This document shows, one piece after another, positions 1 through 8,193 of a DNA stretch of 64,000 nucleotides; the stretch's first letter is position 1, and every line of letters starts with the position of its first letter. The notes below the pieces were generated by a model. That model was given only the letters and a program-made list of their open reading frames with translations, was not told the origin of the DNA and searched no databases. Source of the DNA: Halanaerobium polyolivorans (GTDB lineage: Bacteria > Bacillota > Halanaerobiia > Halanaerobiales > Halanaerobiaceae); NCBI RefSeq assembly GCF_020711195.1, contig NZ_JAJFAT010000003.1, positions 18,301-82,300 on the forward strand, written 5' to 3'. A program made the translations under genes and the position numbers.

Positions 1-325
1 AAGCAGCTACAACCATATAATTAACCCCTCGCGAAACCAATATACCTGCCAGTGGATAAGCTATAAAGCCCGGCATCATTGTTATAGAACCGATAATCAA
101 ACCTAAAATCAAACCAACAAATGGAGCCTGTCCACCCAGGTAGTTAATTATAAATTGATCAGAAATTAAAAGAATAAAAGATAAAATAATTAAAAGTTTA
201 AGATAGGTTCCCAGTATTTTGCTGAATTTTTTCCAGCCGACCTTTAATCCCTGAATAGTTTTTTCTTTATTTGATACAAATGAAATTATTGTTGCTATAC
301 CTGCGATATAATAAAGTGTGTACAT
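1..325 (-). CDS. Permease of the ArsP/DUF318-like type (partial, runs off left edge)
   Basis: The reverse strand is open from an ATG at 325 to the window edge (about 108 codons), preceded by a strong ribosome binding site (complement of 332-339). The visible part has an N-terminal hydrophobic segment (MYTLYYIAGIATIISF), a basic stretch, a second membrane segment (LLIILSFILLIS) and then GLILGLIIGSITMMPGFIAYP. The glycine-rich GSITMMPG region with an AYPLAG motif is what I associate with half-size predicted permeases of the DUF318/ArsP group; these are integral inner-membrane proteins whose substrates are mostly unproven. The gene is truncated by the window, so length and family are not fully checkable. 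A 17-bp palindrome lies just upstream and probably controls it. Confidence 0.65.
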   Translation of the reverse strand, partial: MYTLYYIAGIATIISFVSNKEKTIQGLKVGWKKFSKILGTYLKLLIILSFILLISDQFIINYLGGQAPFVGLILGLIIGSITMMPGFIAYPLAGILVSRGVNYMVVAA

Positions 326-342
326 TAATATTCCCTCCTTTA

Positions 343-359
343 ATACCCCTTACGGGTAT
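343..359 (-). promoter_or_regulatory. 17-bp GC-centred palindrome, candidate CsoR/CstR-family operator
   Basis: ATACCC at 343-348 is mirrored by GGGTAT at 354-359 around a short centre. It lies 18 bp upstream of the minus-strand permease start, just before its ribosome binding site. Short ATACCC/GGGTAT palindromes are typical of operators for CsoR/CstR-type repressors that sense copper or reactive sulfur. Assignment to that family is an inference, and no such regulator gene is inside the window. Confidence 0.45.
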
Positions 360-436
360 CTATGTAAATATCATATGATTAAAATGCTTGAAAAAAAGTT
401 AAGTGCTTAACAAATTACAATAATATTTACTTTTTT

Positions 437-465
437 TTTACATCAGCACTTAAATACTATATAAT
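437..465 (+). promoter_or_regulatory. Sigma-70-type promoter of pgi
   Basis: TTTACA (437-442) and TATAAT (460-465) are separated by 17 bp, close to consensus. It lies about 100 bp upstream of the pgi start, so the transcript would have a long untranslated leader. A 14-bp perfect palindrome (GTTAAG-TG-CTTAAC, 398-411) sits just upstream and could be a regulator site. Confidence 0.7.
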
Positions 466-568
466 TATAAGGTAAGTTAATCTTGCAAAAGTGAAGTTAA
501 AAATATATACTTGTGATAGTATTAATTTACTATTTATAAGTGATATAAACTCAGAAGGGGGAATTAAT

Positions 569-1987
569 ATGTCTGAAAAGAAAGAAGAACTAAGAATTAG
601 GTTGGATATTAATAACATATTTGAAGAGATGGTAGGGTATGAAGGTTTAAAACTTGAAGAATTAGAAGAGTATAAGGCTGAAGCAGAAGCTGCAAAAGAG
701 AATATTTTAAAAGCTGAAGCAGAAGGTAAGATGGGTTTTATGGAGCTTCCCTATAAACAAGAAGAAATAATCAAAGAACTTAAAGCAACTGCTGAAGAAT
801 TAAAAGACAAATTTGATAATATAGTAATTTTAGGGATTGGTGGCTCTGCTTTAGGTAATATTGCAGTTCAAACTGCTATCAATGATCCTTATTATAATAT
901 GTTTGCAGAAGCAAGAAATGGTTATCCACGTCTTTTTGTAAGTGATAATGTAGATCCAGATGGTATTAAAGCAATGGTTGATAAACTGGATATTGAAAAA
1001 ACCGTATTTAATGTTATTTCTAAATCAGGTAGTACAGCAGAAACTATGAGTCAGTTCTTATTATTAAGAGATCTGGTTGCAGATGCTGTTGGAGAAGATA
1101 AGGTTGGCGAACATTTTATTGCTACAACAAGTAAAGATTCCGGTTATTTAATTGAGATTGCCAAAAGAGAAAATATGAAAACCTTCCATATCCCAGATAA
1201 TGTTGGAGGAAGATTTTCTGTTTTAACTCCAGTTGGTCTTTTGTCTGCTGCCTTTACTGGGGTTGATATTGAGCAGTTACTTGCTGGAGCTGCCTATATG
1301 GATAAAATATCTAGAGAAGCAGATTTCTGGGATAACCCAGCTTTAATAAATGGCTTAATTCATTATCTGTCCTATAAAAAAGGTAAGGTTATGTCTGTAA
1401 TGATGCCATATTCTGATCGTTTAAAAGATCTAGCTGATTGGTATAGACAGCTTTGGGCGGAATCACTTGGTAAAGAGGTTAATAGAGATGGAGAAGTAGT
1501 TAATGTAGGACCTACTCCAATCAAAGCATTAGGAGCAACAGATCAGCATTCACAGGCCCAGTTATATATGGAAGGTCCTTATGATAAAATTGTTACCTTC
1601 CTTGAAGTAGAAAACTTTGAAAATGAGCTAGAGATTCCTGCTGCTTATGAAGATTTAGCTGGACTTGGTTATTTAGGTGGACATTCTTTTGCCGAACTGA
1701 TAAATACCGAGAAAAAAGCAACAGAACTTGCTTTAAATAAACGTAAGCGAATGAATCAAACTATTTATGTTCCAGAGGTAAACGAATTTACTTTAGGTCA
1801 GTTATTCTACTTTTTCGAATTCCAGACTGCTGTAGCTGGGGAATTATTTGATATTAATGCTTTTAACCAGCCAGGAGTTGAATTAGGTAAAAATTATACT
1901 TATGGAATTTTTGGTCGTGATGGTTATCAAGCTAAGAAAAAAGAATTTGAAGAATCTGCTGAACACAAAGAAGATTTAATACTATAA
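569..1987 (+). CDS. pgi: Glucose-6-phosphate isomerase
   Basis: This enzyme interconverts glucose 6-phosphate and fructose 6-phosphate in cytoplasmic glycolysis and gluconeogenesis. The protein is 472 residues with SIS-type sugar isomerase features: ILGIGGSALGN early, then VISKSGSTAET (the sugar-phosphate-binding serine loop), VGGRFSVLTPVGL, and the C-terminal GATDQHSQ stretch with the conserved acid/base region. These are hallmarks of bacterial Pgi, and the length suits the shorter Firmicute type. The frame is open 26 codons further upstream, but the ATG at 569 is chosen because AGAAGGGGG sits about 8 bases before it. The gene has its own promoter and is followed by a strong hairpin, so it is probably transcribed largely alone. 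Confidence 0.95.
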   Translation: MSEKKEELRIRLDINNIFEEMVGYEGLKLEELEEYKAEAEAAKENILKAEAEGKMGFMELPYKQEEIIKELKATAEELKDKFDNIVILGIGGSALGNIAVQTAINDPYYNMFAEARNGYPRLFVSDNVDPDGIKAMVDKLDIEKTVFNVISKSGSTAETMSQFLLLRDLVADAVGEDKVGEHFIATTSKDSGYLIEIAKRENMKTFHIPDNVGGRFSVLTPVGLLSAAFTGVDIEQLLAGAAYMDKISREADFWDNPALINGLIHYLSYKKGKVMSVMMPYSDRLKDLADWYRQLWAESLGKEVNRDGEVVNVGPTPIKALGATDQHSQAQLYMEGPYDKIVTFLEVENFENELEIPAAYEDLAGLGYLGGHSFAELINTEKKATELALNKRKRMNQTIYVPEVNEFTLGQLFYFFEFQTAVAGELFDINAFNQPGVELGKNYTYGIFGRDGYQAKKKEFEESAEHKEDLIL

Positions 1988-2001
1988 ATTAATTTAATCA
2001 A

Positions 2002-2068
2002 AACACAGAGCTATAATATAATAATTCCACCTGAGAATAGATAATTTTTAGGTGGAATGCTCTGTGTT
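2002..2068 (+). other. Long bulged stem-loop between pgi and the pseudokinase gene
   Basis: Outer arms AACACAGAGC (2002-2011) and GCTCTGTGTT (2059-2068) pair perfectly. Inner arms starting ATTCCACCT (2024) and ending AGGTGGAAT (2058) pair and extend with G-U pairs to about 15 bp. The two stems are contiguous on the 3' side and separated by a 12-base AT bulge on the 5' side. There is no downstream T-tract, so it is not a plain terminator. It lies 29 bp before the next start codon and could be a processing, stability or control element. Confidence 0.6.
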
Positions 2069-2096
2069 AAGATATAGAGTATGGTGGGGATTATTA

Positions 2097-3467
2097 ATGG
2101 TTGAAGAAAAATTTGCTGAAAAAAATCTTAATAAGGAAAAACTATTTCAAGATTTTAAACCCCGATCAAAAGTACAGCTTGAAACTGTAAAAGATATTCA
2201 AAGAGCTATCAAAGATTTAGGAACAGAGCTGCCTGAAAAAATTATTAGTTATCAGGCAATTGAAAGAGAAGCAGGAGAATATTATTTATTGACAACTGCT
2301 AGTGAAGATTTACTTCCTCTAAGAGAACACTTAGAAAATAACTCTTTTAATTTTAAAAAACTGCTTAATGAATTTAAAGCTGTTTTTGAACTTTTAGAAG
2401 AACTGGATTTAGAGCAGAAAAAACTTTGTTTCAGTGATGGTCTCAATGCAGCTAATTTCTGGTATGATCCTCAAAAAGATAAAATATATTTAATGCCTCA
2501 AATTTTTGTTGATTTAAAAAGAAACTATGGTAGATATGATTTTGCTGATCAGGGCAAAGATTATTTTAGACCACCAGAAATCATTGCCGGAGAAGCCTGG
2601 CAGGATAAAGCCTATGTTTTTAATTTAGCAGCTGTCTTTTATTATTTTATAAGTTCTAAAAAAATATTTAATGATAAAGATACTGCTAAGGTATTAAATA
2701 AGATTCAGAGTGAAAAAATAATGGAGATTGATCGCTTAATACCAGAAATTCCCGAAGCAGTAAATCAACTATTTAAAGAAATGCTGCAAAAAGAAGCTGC
2801 TCAGCGACCTGATTACAGTGCAGTTATTAAAAAACTACAGTCATTAGAGCTTGATTCAAATAAGAATTTTGATTTAAAATCTTTTCAAGCAAAGAATACT
2901 AAAGCTAGAGATAATCTGATTGCTAAAAAAAATAAAAAAGATAATATTAAACTTTTTTTCCGGCTGAACTGGAAGTCAATAGCTTTTTTTGCTGTGCTTG
3001 GGCTAGCAATATTATATAGTTTAAGCTCAGGACCACCGGCAAATGTGACTGAAGAAACAACTGCAGAAGAAGTTGTTGAGTATTTTTATGCTGGTATTGC
3101 ATCAAAAAATATCACTTTAATTAATGAGAGCAGTGAGATAGATTTAGGTAGAATGCAGAGAATTATAACTGAAAGTCATGTTATAGAAAGTATGCAGGCA
3201 GCTTATGGTGATCCAGAAGCAGAGCCTGAAGATGACCAATCAGTTTACAGCCTGGAAGAATTTGAATTTAGAGAAATATCGGCAGCTGAAGAAAATTATA
3301 TTTTTGAGGCAAATTATAAATTTAGTTTTAGAGATGAGGATGGAATTTATTCTTTTAATCATCAAGATCGACTTTATTTAGAGAAAAGAAATCAAATTTG
3401 GACTATTGTTGAGATTGAAGGCAACTTTAAAGAAATGATTGAGGGTAACTTTCCCTGGAGGGAATAA
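2097..3467 (+). CDS. Membrane-anchored pseudokinase-like protein with extracytoplasmic NTF2-like domain
   Basis: The 456-residue protein has three parts. Residues about 1-270 look like a degraded protein-kinase C-lobe: a YFRPPEIIAGE stretch resembling the kinase APE region, followed by DKAYVFNLAAVFYYFISS like subdomain IX, and QKEAAQRPDYSAVIKKL like the C-terminal RP motif. I see no HRD or DFG catalytic motif. One membrane segment follows (SIAFFAVLGLAILYSL, around residue 300). The C-terminal 130 residues (TAEEVVEYFYAGIASKN...) look like an NTF2/SnoaL-type fold outside the cytoplasm. The frame is open from 2052, but the GGGGA before ATG 2097 and the hairpin occupying 2050-2068 favour 2097. 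It ends 3 bp before nadE. A signalling or scaffold role is an inference. Confidence 0.6.
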   Translation: MVEEKFAEKNLNKEKLFQDFKPRSKVQLETVKDIQRAIKDLGTELPEKIISYQAIEREAGEYYLLTTASEDLLPLREHLENNSFNFKKLLNEFKAVFELLEELDLEQKKLCFSDGLNAANFWYDPQKDKIYLMPQIFVDLKRNYGRYDFADQGKDYFRPPEIIAGEAWQDKAYVFNLAAVFYYFISSKKIFNDKDTAKVLNKIQSEKIMEIDRLIPEIPEAVNQLFKEMLQKEAAQRPDYSAVIKKLQSLELDSNKNFDLKSFQAKNTKARDNLIAKKNKKDNIKLFFRLNWKSIAFFAVLGLAILYSLSSGPPANVTEETTAEEVVEYFYAGIASKNITLINESSEIDLGRMQRIITESHVIESMQAAYGDPEAEPEDDQSVYSLEEFEFREISAAEENYIFEANYKFSFRDEDGIYSFNHQDRLYLEKRNQIWTIVEIEGNFKEMIEGNFPWRE

Positions 3468-3470
3468 ATT

Positions 3471-4223
3471 ATGAATGAAAATAAAAATTTCAAAAAAATT
3501 TCAGCTAATTTAGTTAACTGGCTAAAAGACAGGGTAGCTGCTGCCGGTGCAGATGGTGCTGTAGTAGGGCTTAGTGGTGGTATTGATTCTGCTGTTACAG
3601 CTAGATTGGCTCAAAAAGCTTTTGCTGATAATGTTATGGGGATAATTATGCCCTGTAATTCAAGTAGTGAAGATAGAGAAGATGCCCTGCTTTTTGCCAA
3701 TAAATTTGGCTTAGATTATATTATAACAGACCTCTCAGGTGTTTATGCTCATCTTTTAGATGAGCTGCAAAAGAGTGGGATTAAAGGTAATAAAATGGCA
3801 GAGATTAATATTAAACCTCGTCTCAGAATGACTTCTCTCTATTATTATGCAGCTTCTTTAAATTATCTGGTTATTGGAACTGATAATAGAAGTGAATTAA
3901 AAATAGGTTATTTTACTAAATATGGTGATGGTGGAGTTGACCTTGCTCCTCTTGGTTCTTTAGTAAAACATGAGGTAAAAGCATTGGCCAGAGAGTTAAA
4001 TATACCAGAGAAAATCATAAATAAAAAGCCCAGTGCTGGACTCTGGAGCAATCAAACTGATGAAGATGAAATGGGCTTTAGTTATCAAGAATTAGATCAA
4101 TATATTTTAAGTGGTGAAGCTGAAGCGGAAACAAAAGCAAAGATTGAAAGATTAGCTCAAAAAAATCAACACAAAGTTAAAGCAGTTCCTATTCCTGAAC
4201 GATCAGATATATTTGACGAATAA
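3471..4223 (+). CDS. nadE: NH3-dependent NAD(+) synthetase
   Basis: NadE amidates nicotinic acid adenine dinucleotide to NAD+ with ATP and ammonia in the cytoplasm, the last step of NAD synthesis. The 250-residue protein has the ATP-pyrophosphatase P-loop SGGIDS at residues 35-40, then IIMPCNSS, the NaAD-binding GTDNRSE, and KPSAGLW. No glutaminase domain is present, so it is the ammonia-using form. The ribosome binding site GGAGGG lies inside the end of the upstream gene, and only 3 bp separate the two, so they are co-transcribed. Confidence 0.94.
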   Translation: MNENKNFKKISANLVNWLKDRVAAAGADGAVVGLSGGIDSAVTARLAQKAFADNVMGIIMPCNSSSEDREDALLFANKFGLDYIITDLSGVYAHLLDELQKSGIKGNKMAEINIKPRLRMTSLYYYAASLNYLVIGTDNRSELKIGYFTKYGDGGVDLAPLGSLVKHEVKALARELNIPEKIINKKPSAGLWSNQTDEDEMGFSYQELDQYILSGEAEAETKAKIERLAQKNQHKVKAVPIPERSDIFDE

Positions 4224-4248
4224 TTACTCTAAAAAGTGAGGAATTTAA

Positions 4249-5175
4249 GTGAAAAAATCATTAGTTTTTCTATTAACTATCAGCATAGTTTTTCTTTTGC
4301 TTTCTGGTCTCAGCCAGGCTCAGGAATATCCTATCTATTATGAAGATGATTTAGGTAATGAAATAATAATTGAAAAAGAAGTTGAAGCTATAATTTCTTT
4401 AGCCCCAGGGACAACCGAAATAATATATGCTTTGGGTTTAGAAGATAAGCTGCTTGCCGTGAGTACTGCAGCCAGTTATCCCGAGGAAGCTCTGGATAAA
4501 GCTACAGTTGGGACAATAGATGAGCCCAATGTTGAGTTAATTATTTCCTTAGATCCCGATCTTGTGATTGCCGAATCGGTAACCAAAAAAGAAGTTGTGG
4601 AAAGATTATCAGAGCTGGGTATTCAGGTTGTTGGTTTTAATCCAAGAAGCATTTCTGATACCATAGAGATGATAAATGATATTGCTTTATTGACTTCTAC
4701 TCAAAATAGGGGTGAAGAAATAACAGGAGCAATGCAGGAAGAATACAAAAAAATAACTTCTCTAGTAGAAGCAAAATTAGAAAATGAAGCAAGACCAAAG
4801 GTTTTTTATGAAATCTGGTCTGATCCACTTTATACGGCAGGTAAAAATACTTTTATTGATAGTATGATCCATGATGCCGGCGGCTACAATATTGGTAGAG
4901 AAGCTCAAGGTGCATGGCCGCAGTTTAATATAGAAAGTCTGATTGCTATGGATCCTGATGTTTTCATCAGTAGTGAACACAGCAGTCCAGGTGGGGTAAG
5001 TCTAGAACAGTTGAGGTCAAGACATTTATTTAGAGAAATTTCAGCCTTTCAAAATGAGAGACTATATATAGTTGATCAGGATTTAGTTAATCGACCTTCA
5101 CCTAGAATTATTGAAGGTTATAAAGAATTTGTTAGAGCCTTATTCCCTGATTTAGAAGCTGAGATTGAAGATTGA
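4249..5175 (+). CDS. Periplasmic ABC substrate-binding protein, BtuF/FhuD-like
   Basis: The 308-residue protein starts at a GTG (4249) after GTGAGGAA. It has a signal peptide (basic start, hydrophobic core SLVFLLTISIVFLLL, probable cleavage after SQA near residue 25). The mature part begins with a YYEDDLGNEIIIEKE-type strand, then ISLAPGTTEIIYALG and AVSTAASYPEEA, and later VFYEIWSDPLYTAG and DVFISSE. This is the helical-backbone metal-receptor family that feeds cobalamin, haem or ferric siderophore ABC importers. No cysteine lipobox is seen, so it is probably soluble in the periplasm. Permease and ATPase partners are not adjacent, so the ligand cannot be named. Confidence 0.85.
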   Translation: MKKSLVFLLTISIVFLLLSGLSQAQEYPIYYEDDLGNEIIIEKEVEAIISLAPGTTEIIYALGLEDKLLAVSTAASYPEEALDKATVGTIDEPNVELIISLDPDLVIAESVTKKEVVERLSELGIQVVGFNPRSISDTIEMINDIALLTSTQNRGEEITGAMQEEYKKITSLVEAKLENEARPKVFYEIWSDPLYTAGKNTFIDSMIHDAGGYNIGREAQGAWPQFNIESLIAMDPDVFISSEHSSPGGVSLEQLRSRHLFREISAFQNERLYIVDQDLVNRPSPRIIEGYKEFVRALFPDLEAEIED

Positions 5176-5252
5176 TTATTTATTTGGCAGTTTAAAAAAA
5201 CCTTTTTTAGAAGAATATAAGCTAAAAGAATAAGACTAAGAGGTGAATTGAT

Positions 5253-5726
5253 ATGAGTTTAGCAGATTTTACAATCGAAGATTTTACGGAAATTGATGGT
5301 GGACAGTCGATCGGAAAAGTTGCAGTACTGCTTTCAATGGTTAATGATGAACATGACAAAAATATTATCGAAGCTTATAAAAATGAAGGCTATGAAGCAG
5401 TAATTACTAGAGCAGGTGGTAAAGGCTCTAAGTTGAAAGATAAAGTTTTAAGAAACTGTTTAGGTGCTGCAATTAAAGGTGGAGTTATTACAGAATCGGT
5501 ACAAGACCAAAGAATTTTAACCCGCTGTGTTGAAAGAGCAATGATTGATTTTGAAAAACCACTTTCAGGTATTTCAGGAGCAGGCATAAAAATCGGAATA
5601 GTAAGTAAGGCTCCACACCTGGCAGTTGCTCTTTATGGGAAACTCGGTATTCCCGGACTAGATGTTGATCATGAAATTTCAGGAATGGGGATTCATTATT
5701 ATGGACTCAGCACAAAACATAAGTAA
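5253..5726 (+). CDS. hutP: HutP-family RNA-binding antiterminator homologue
   Basis: The 157-residue protein aligns by eye with Bacillus HutP over its whole length: GKVAVLLSMVND, then YEAVITRAGGKGSKLKDKV, GAAIKGGVI, and the C-terminal PGLDVDHEISGMGIHYY, equivalent to the histidine/metal-site end of HutP. HutP is known to bind L-histidine and Mg2+ and then NAG-triplet RNA to prevent termination in the histidine utilisation operon. No hut genes are present here. Instead its 3' end overlaps msbA by 26 bp. The start has GAGGTG 7 bases upstream. Family membership is fairly clear; the RNA target is unknown. Confidence 0.8.
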   Translation: MSLADFTIEDFTEIDGGQSIGKVAVLLSMVNDEHDKNIIEAYKNEGYEAVITRAGGKGSKLKDKVLRNCLGAAIKGGVITESVQDQRILTRCVERAMIDFEKPLSGISGAGIKIGIVSKAPHLAVALYGKLGIPGLDVDHEISGMGIHYYGLSTKHK

Positions 5727-7473
5727 TACCTGGCCTATGTTTAAAAGAATTTTTAAATATGTTTTACCATATAAAGGCAGACTGGCTTCGGGAATTTTCT
5801 CGATGCTGGTTCATGCCTTTTTAACTGTTTTTTTTGTAAGGGTTTTTCAGGATCTGCTGGAAACCATAATTACAGATATGGCAGCTGGTAGAGAGGGTAT
5901 TATTAGATTAAGCTGGATTGCTGCTTTGATGATTTTGGTATATTTCTTAAAAGGAGTATCCTATTATGGACAGCACTATTTGGTTGCCTATGTTTCACAA
6001 AAAGCAGTTAGGGATATTAGAGATGAGCTCTATTTTAGATTGCAAAATCTTTCTTTAAGTTTTTACAGCCGCAACAAAACAGGAGAAATCATCTCAAGGG
6101 TAACAAATGATGTTTCACAGCTGCAGAGTGCTATTGTCTCAGGAGCAGTTAACACAATCTATAAGCTTTTTACCCTTGTTGGTGGACTGGTTTATCTGGT
6201 TTATTTAAACTATAGATTAACAATCTTTTTATTGGTTATGCTGCCTTTAATAACTTATGTGCTTAATATTTTCAATAAAAAGCTGCGTCGGGTTAGTAAA
6301 GAAGTACAGGTTAAAATTGCCAATGTTTCTGATGTTTTACAGGAGACATTATCTGCGGTAAGGGTTGTTAAATCATTTGGGAGAGAAGATTATGAATATG
6401 ACCGCTTCAGCAGTCAGAATGAAGCAAACTTCCAGGCAAAAATGAAAAAGACCCAGTATGGAGCTATTTTAACTCCATTAATAGAATTTATTGCAGCCAT
6501 TTCTTTTACTGCTATACTCTGGTATGGTGGTTATGAAGTAATGCAGGGCAGAATGAGAGCTTCTGAATTAATTGCCTTTTTTACCCTTTTGCTGACTATT
6601 AGTGATCCGCTTAGATCTTTAACCAAGCTCAGCAGTACAATCCAGCAGGCAGTTGCTTCAGCAGAAAGAATATTTGAGGTTATTGATAAAGAAAATATTA
6701 TTGAAAAAGATAAAGAAAACAAGGTTATCTTAGATGAGGTAGAAGGTGAGGTTGTTTATGATAATATCAACTTTTCCTATGATCGGGATGAGATAGTATT
6801 AAAAAATATCAATCTTTGTGCTTCACCTGGAGATATTATTGCCCTTGTTGGTCACAGTGGTGCAGGTAAAACCACAATGGTTGATTTGATTCCTCGTTTT
6901 TATGATCCTATATCAGGGAGAATGAGGCTTGATGGCCATGATCTTAGGGATATAAATTTAGAGAATCTGCGCAGTTTTATTGGGATTGTTCCCCAGGAGA
7001 CCATCTTATTTAGTGGGACATTAAGAGATAATATTAAATATGGTGATCTTGATGCAGATGAAGAAGCAGTAAAAAAAGCTGCTGTAGCAGCAAATGCTCA
7101 TGATTTTATAATGGAATTTCCAGATGGTTATGATACAATGGTTGGAGAAAGAGGAGTTGGCCTTTCAGGTGGTCAAAAACAGAGAATCTCAATTGCCAGA
7201 GCTATTTTAAAAGATCCTAAAATCTTAATCTTAGATGAGGCAACATCCTCACTTGATGCAGAATCAGAGGCATTAGTTCAGGAAGCTTTAGAACATTTGA
7301 TGGAGAATAGAACAACCTTTATTATTGCTCATAGACTTTCTACAATCAAAAATGCTGATAAAATTATAGTTTTAGAAAATGGAGAAATTGTTGAAAGAGG
7401 TAGTCACCAAGAACTGCTTAAAAAAGATGGTAAATATGCTTCACTTTATCAGGGACAGTTTATTGAAAAATAA
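5701..7473 (+). CDS. msbA: Lipid A/phospholipid flippase, MsbA-type ABC transporter
   Basis: A half-size ABC exporter of 590 residues: an N-terminal transmembrane domain (about residues 15-310, with six hydrophobic segments) and a C-terminal ATPase. The ATPase has Walker A GHSGAGKT (near 384), signature LSGGQ (near 488) and Walker B ILILDEATSSLD followed by the H-loop AHRLS. In diderms MsbA flips core lipid A to the outer leaflet of the inner membrane. The position at the head of the lipid A/Kdo operon supports that role over a generic drug exporter. The frame is open from 5662, but GGAATGGGG before ATG 5701 favours the latter; the first 26 bases overlap hutP. Confidence 0.85.
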   Translation: MDSAQNISNTWPMFKRIFKYVLPYKGRLASGIFSMLVHAFLTVFFVRVFQDLLETIITDMAAGREGIIRLSWIAALMILVYFLKGVSYYGQHYLVAYVSQKAVRDIRDELYFRLQNLSLSFYSRNKTGEIISRVTNDVSQLQSAIVSGAVNTIYKLFTLVGGLVYLVYLNYRLTIFLLVMLPLITYVLNIFNKKLRRVSKEVQVKIANVSDVLQETLSAVRVVKSFGREDYEYDRFSSQNEANFQAKMKKTQYGAILTPLIEFIAAISFTAILWYGGYEVMQGRMRASELIAFFTLLLTISDPLRSLTKLSSTIQQAVASAERIFEVIDKENIIEKDKENKVILDEVEGEVVYDNINFSYDRDEIVLKNINLCASPGDIIALVGHSGAGKTTMVDLIPRFYDPISGRMRLDGHDLRDINLENLRSFIGIVPQETILFSGTLRDNIKYGDLDADEEAVKKAAVAANAHDFIMEFPDGYDTMVGERGVGLSGGQKQRISIARAILKDPKILILDEATSSLDAESEALVQEALEHLMENRTTFIIAHRLSTIKNADKIIVLENGEIVERGSHQELLKKDGKYASLYQGQFIEK

Positions 7474-7487
7474 AAGAGGTGAAATCT

Positions 7488-8138
7488 TTGGCTGAAAAAA
7501 AGAAAAGCTTGCAGGATAAGTTGATTCCATCTCTAGCCTATAATTTGCTTAAATTAAGCAACCTAAGTATTAGACTTGAAGTTGAAGGCTGGGAAGATAT
7601 AGCTGAAATATTAGATCAAGAACAGCCCATAATTTTTTCTAGCTGGCATGGTAAGAGCTGGATTCCTGCCTATTTTTTACGTGATCTAGGCATTTACGCT
7701 TTGACCAGTCTCAGTCGTGATGGTAGTTATATGACAGGAGTGCTGGAAAGCCTGGGCTGGAAAACTGTGCGGGGCTCAAGCAGTAGAGGAGCCAGCCGCT
7801 CTTTGCTCTCACTTTATAGAAAACTAAAAGAGGGAGAAAATACAGCTTTAACTATAGATGGACCAACTGGCCCTATTTATGAGGTTAAATCAGGGATAAT
7901 CTTTTTATCAGAAAAATCAGGTGCCTTGATCGTTCCGGTAGGAGTAGATGCTCGCTGGAAAAAGAATTTTAATAGCTGGGATAATTATCTATTTCCCTTA
8001 CCATTTACTAAAGCTGCTCTCATTTTTGGTAAAGCTTTTAGCTTTGATAAAGAGCTTGAAATGGAAGAAAAAAAAGCTATTTTAAAAGAGAAGATGGAAA
8101 AAGTTAATCAAAGAGCAGCAGAACTTGTTCAAGTTTAG
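7488..8138 (+). CDS. DUF374 lysophospholipid-acyltransferase-like protein
   Basis: The protein is about 216 residues. The SSWHGKSWIP stretch around residue 50 and the DGPTGPIYEVKSG stretch around residue 125 are signatures of the DUF374 branch of the glycerolipid acyltransferase superfamily, commonly encoded beside lpxK and waaA in diderms. It probably acts on lipid A or another outer-membrane lipid at the inner membrane, but its precise acyl acceptor is not established. The start is taken as TTG 7488 because AGAGGTG sits 6 bases upstream; the GTG at 7479 overlaps that site. It follows msbA by 14 bp. Confidence 0.8.
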   Translation: MAEKKKSLQDKLIPSLAYNLLKLSNLSIRLEVEGWEDIAEILDQEQPIIFSSWHGKSWIPAYFLRDLGIYALTSLSRDGSYMTGVLESLGWKTVRGSSSRGASRSLLSLYRKLKEGENTALTIDGPTGPIYEVKSGIIFLSEKSGALIVPVGVDARWKKNFNSWDNYLFPLPFTKAALIFGKAFSFDKELEMEEKKAILKEKMEKVNQRAAELVQV

Positions 8139-8155
8139 CTGGTTGATTTAATTTA

Positions 8156-8173
8156 GCTCTTATTTTTAAGAGC
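8156..8173 (+). other. Small perfect hairpin upstream of lpxK
   Basis: GCTCTTA (8156-8162) pairs with TAAGAGC (8167-8173) across a TTTT loop. It ends 2 bases before the lpxK ribosome binding site and has no T-tract after it. It is a possible translation or mRNA-stability element within the operon. Confidence 0.4.
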
Positions 8174-8193
8174 CTGGAGGTTTTAGTGATAAT

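Noticed and set aside
4249..5175. Lipoprotein assignment for the BtuF-like binding protein
   Set aside because: No cysteine follows the hydrophobic core of the signal peptide, so there is no lipobox.
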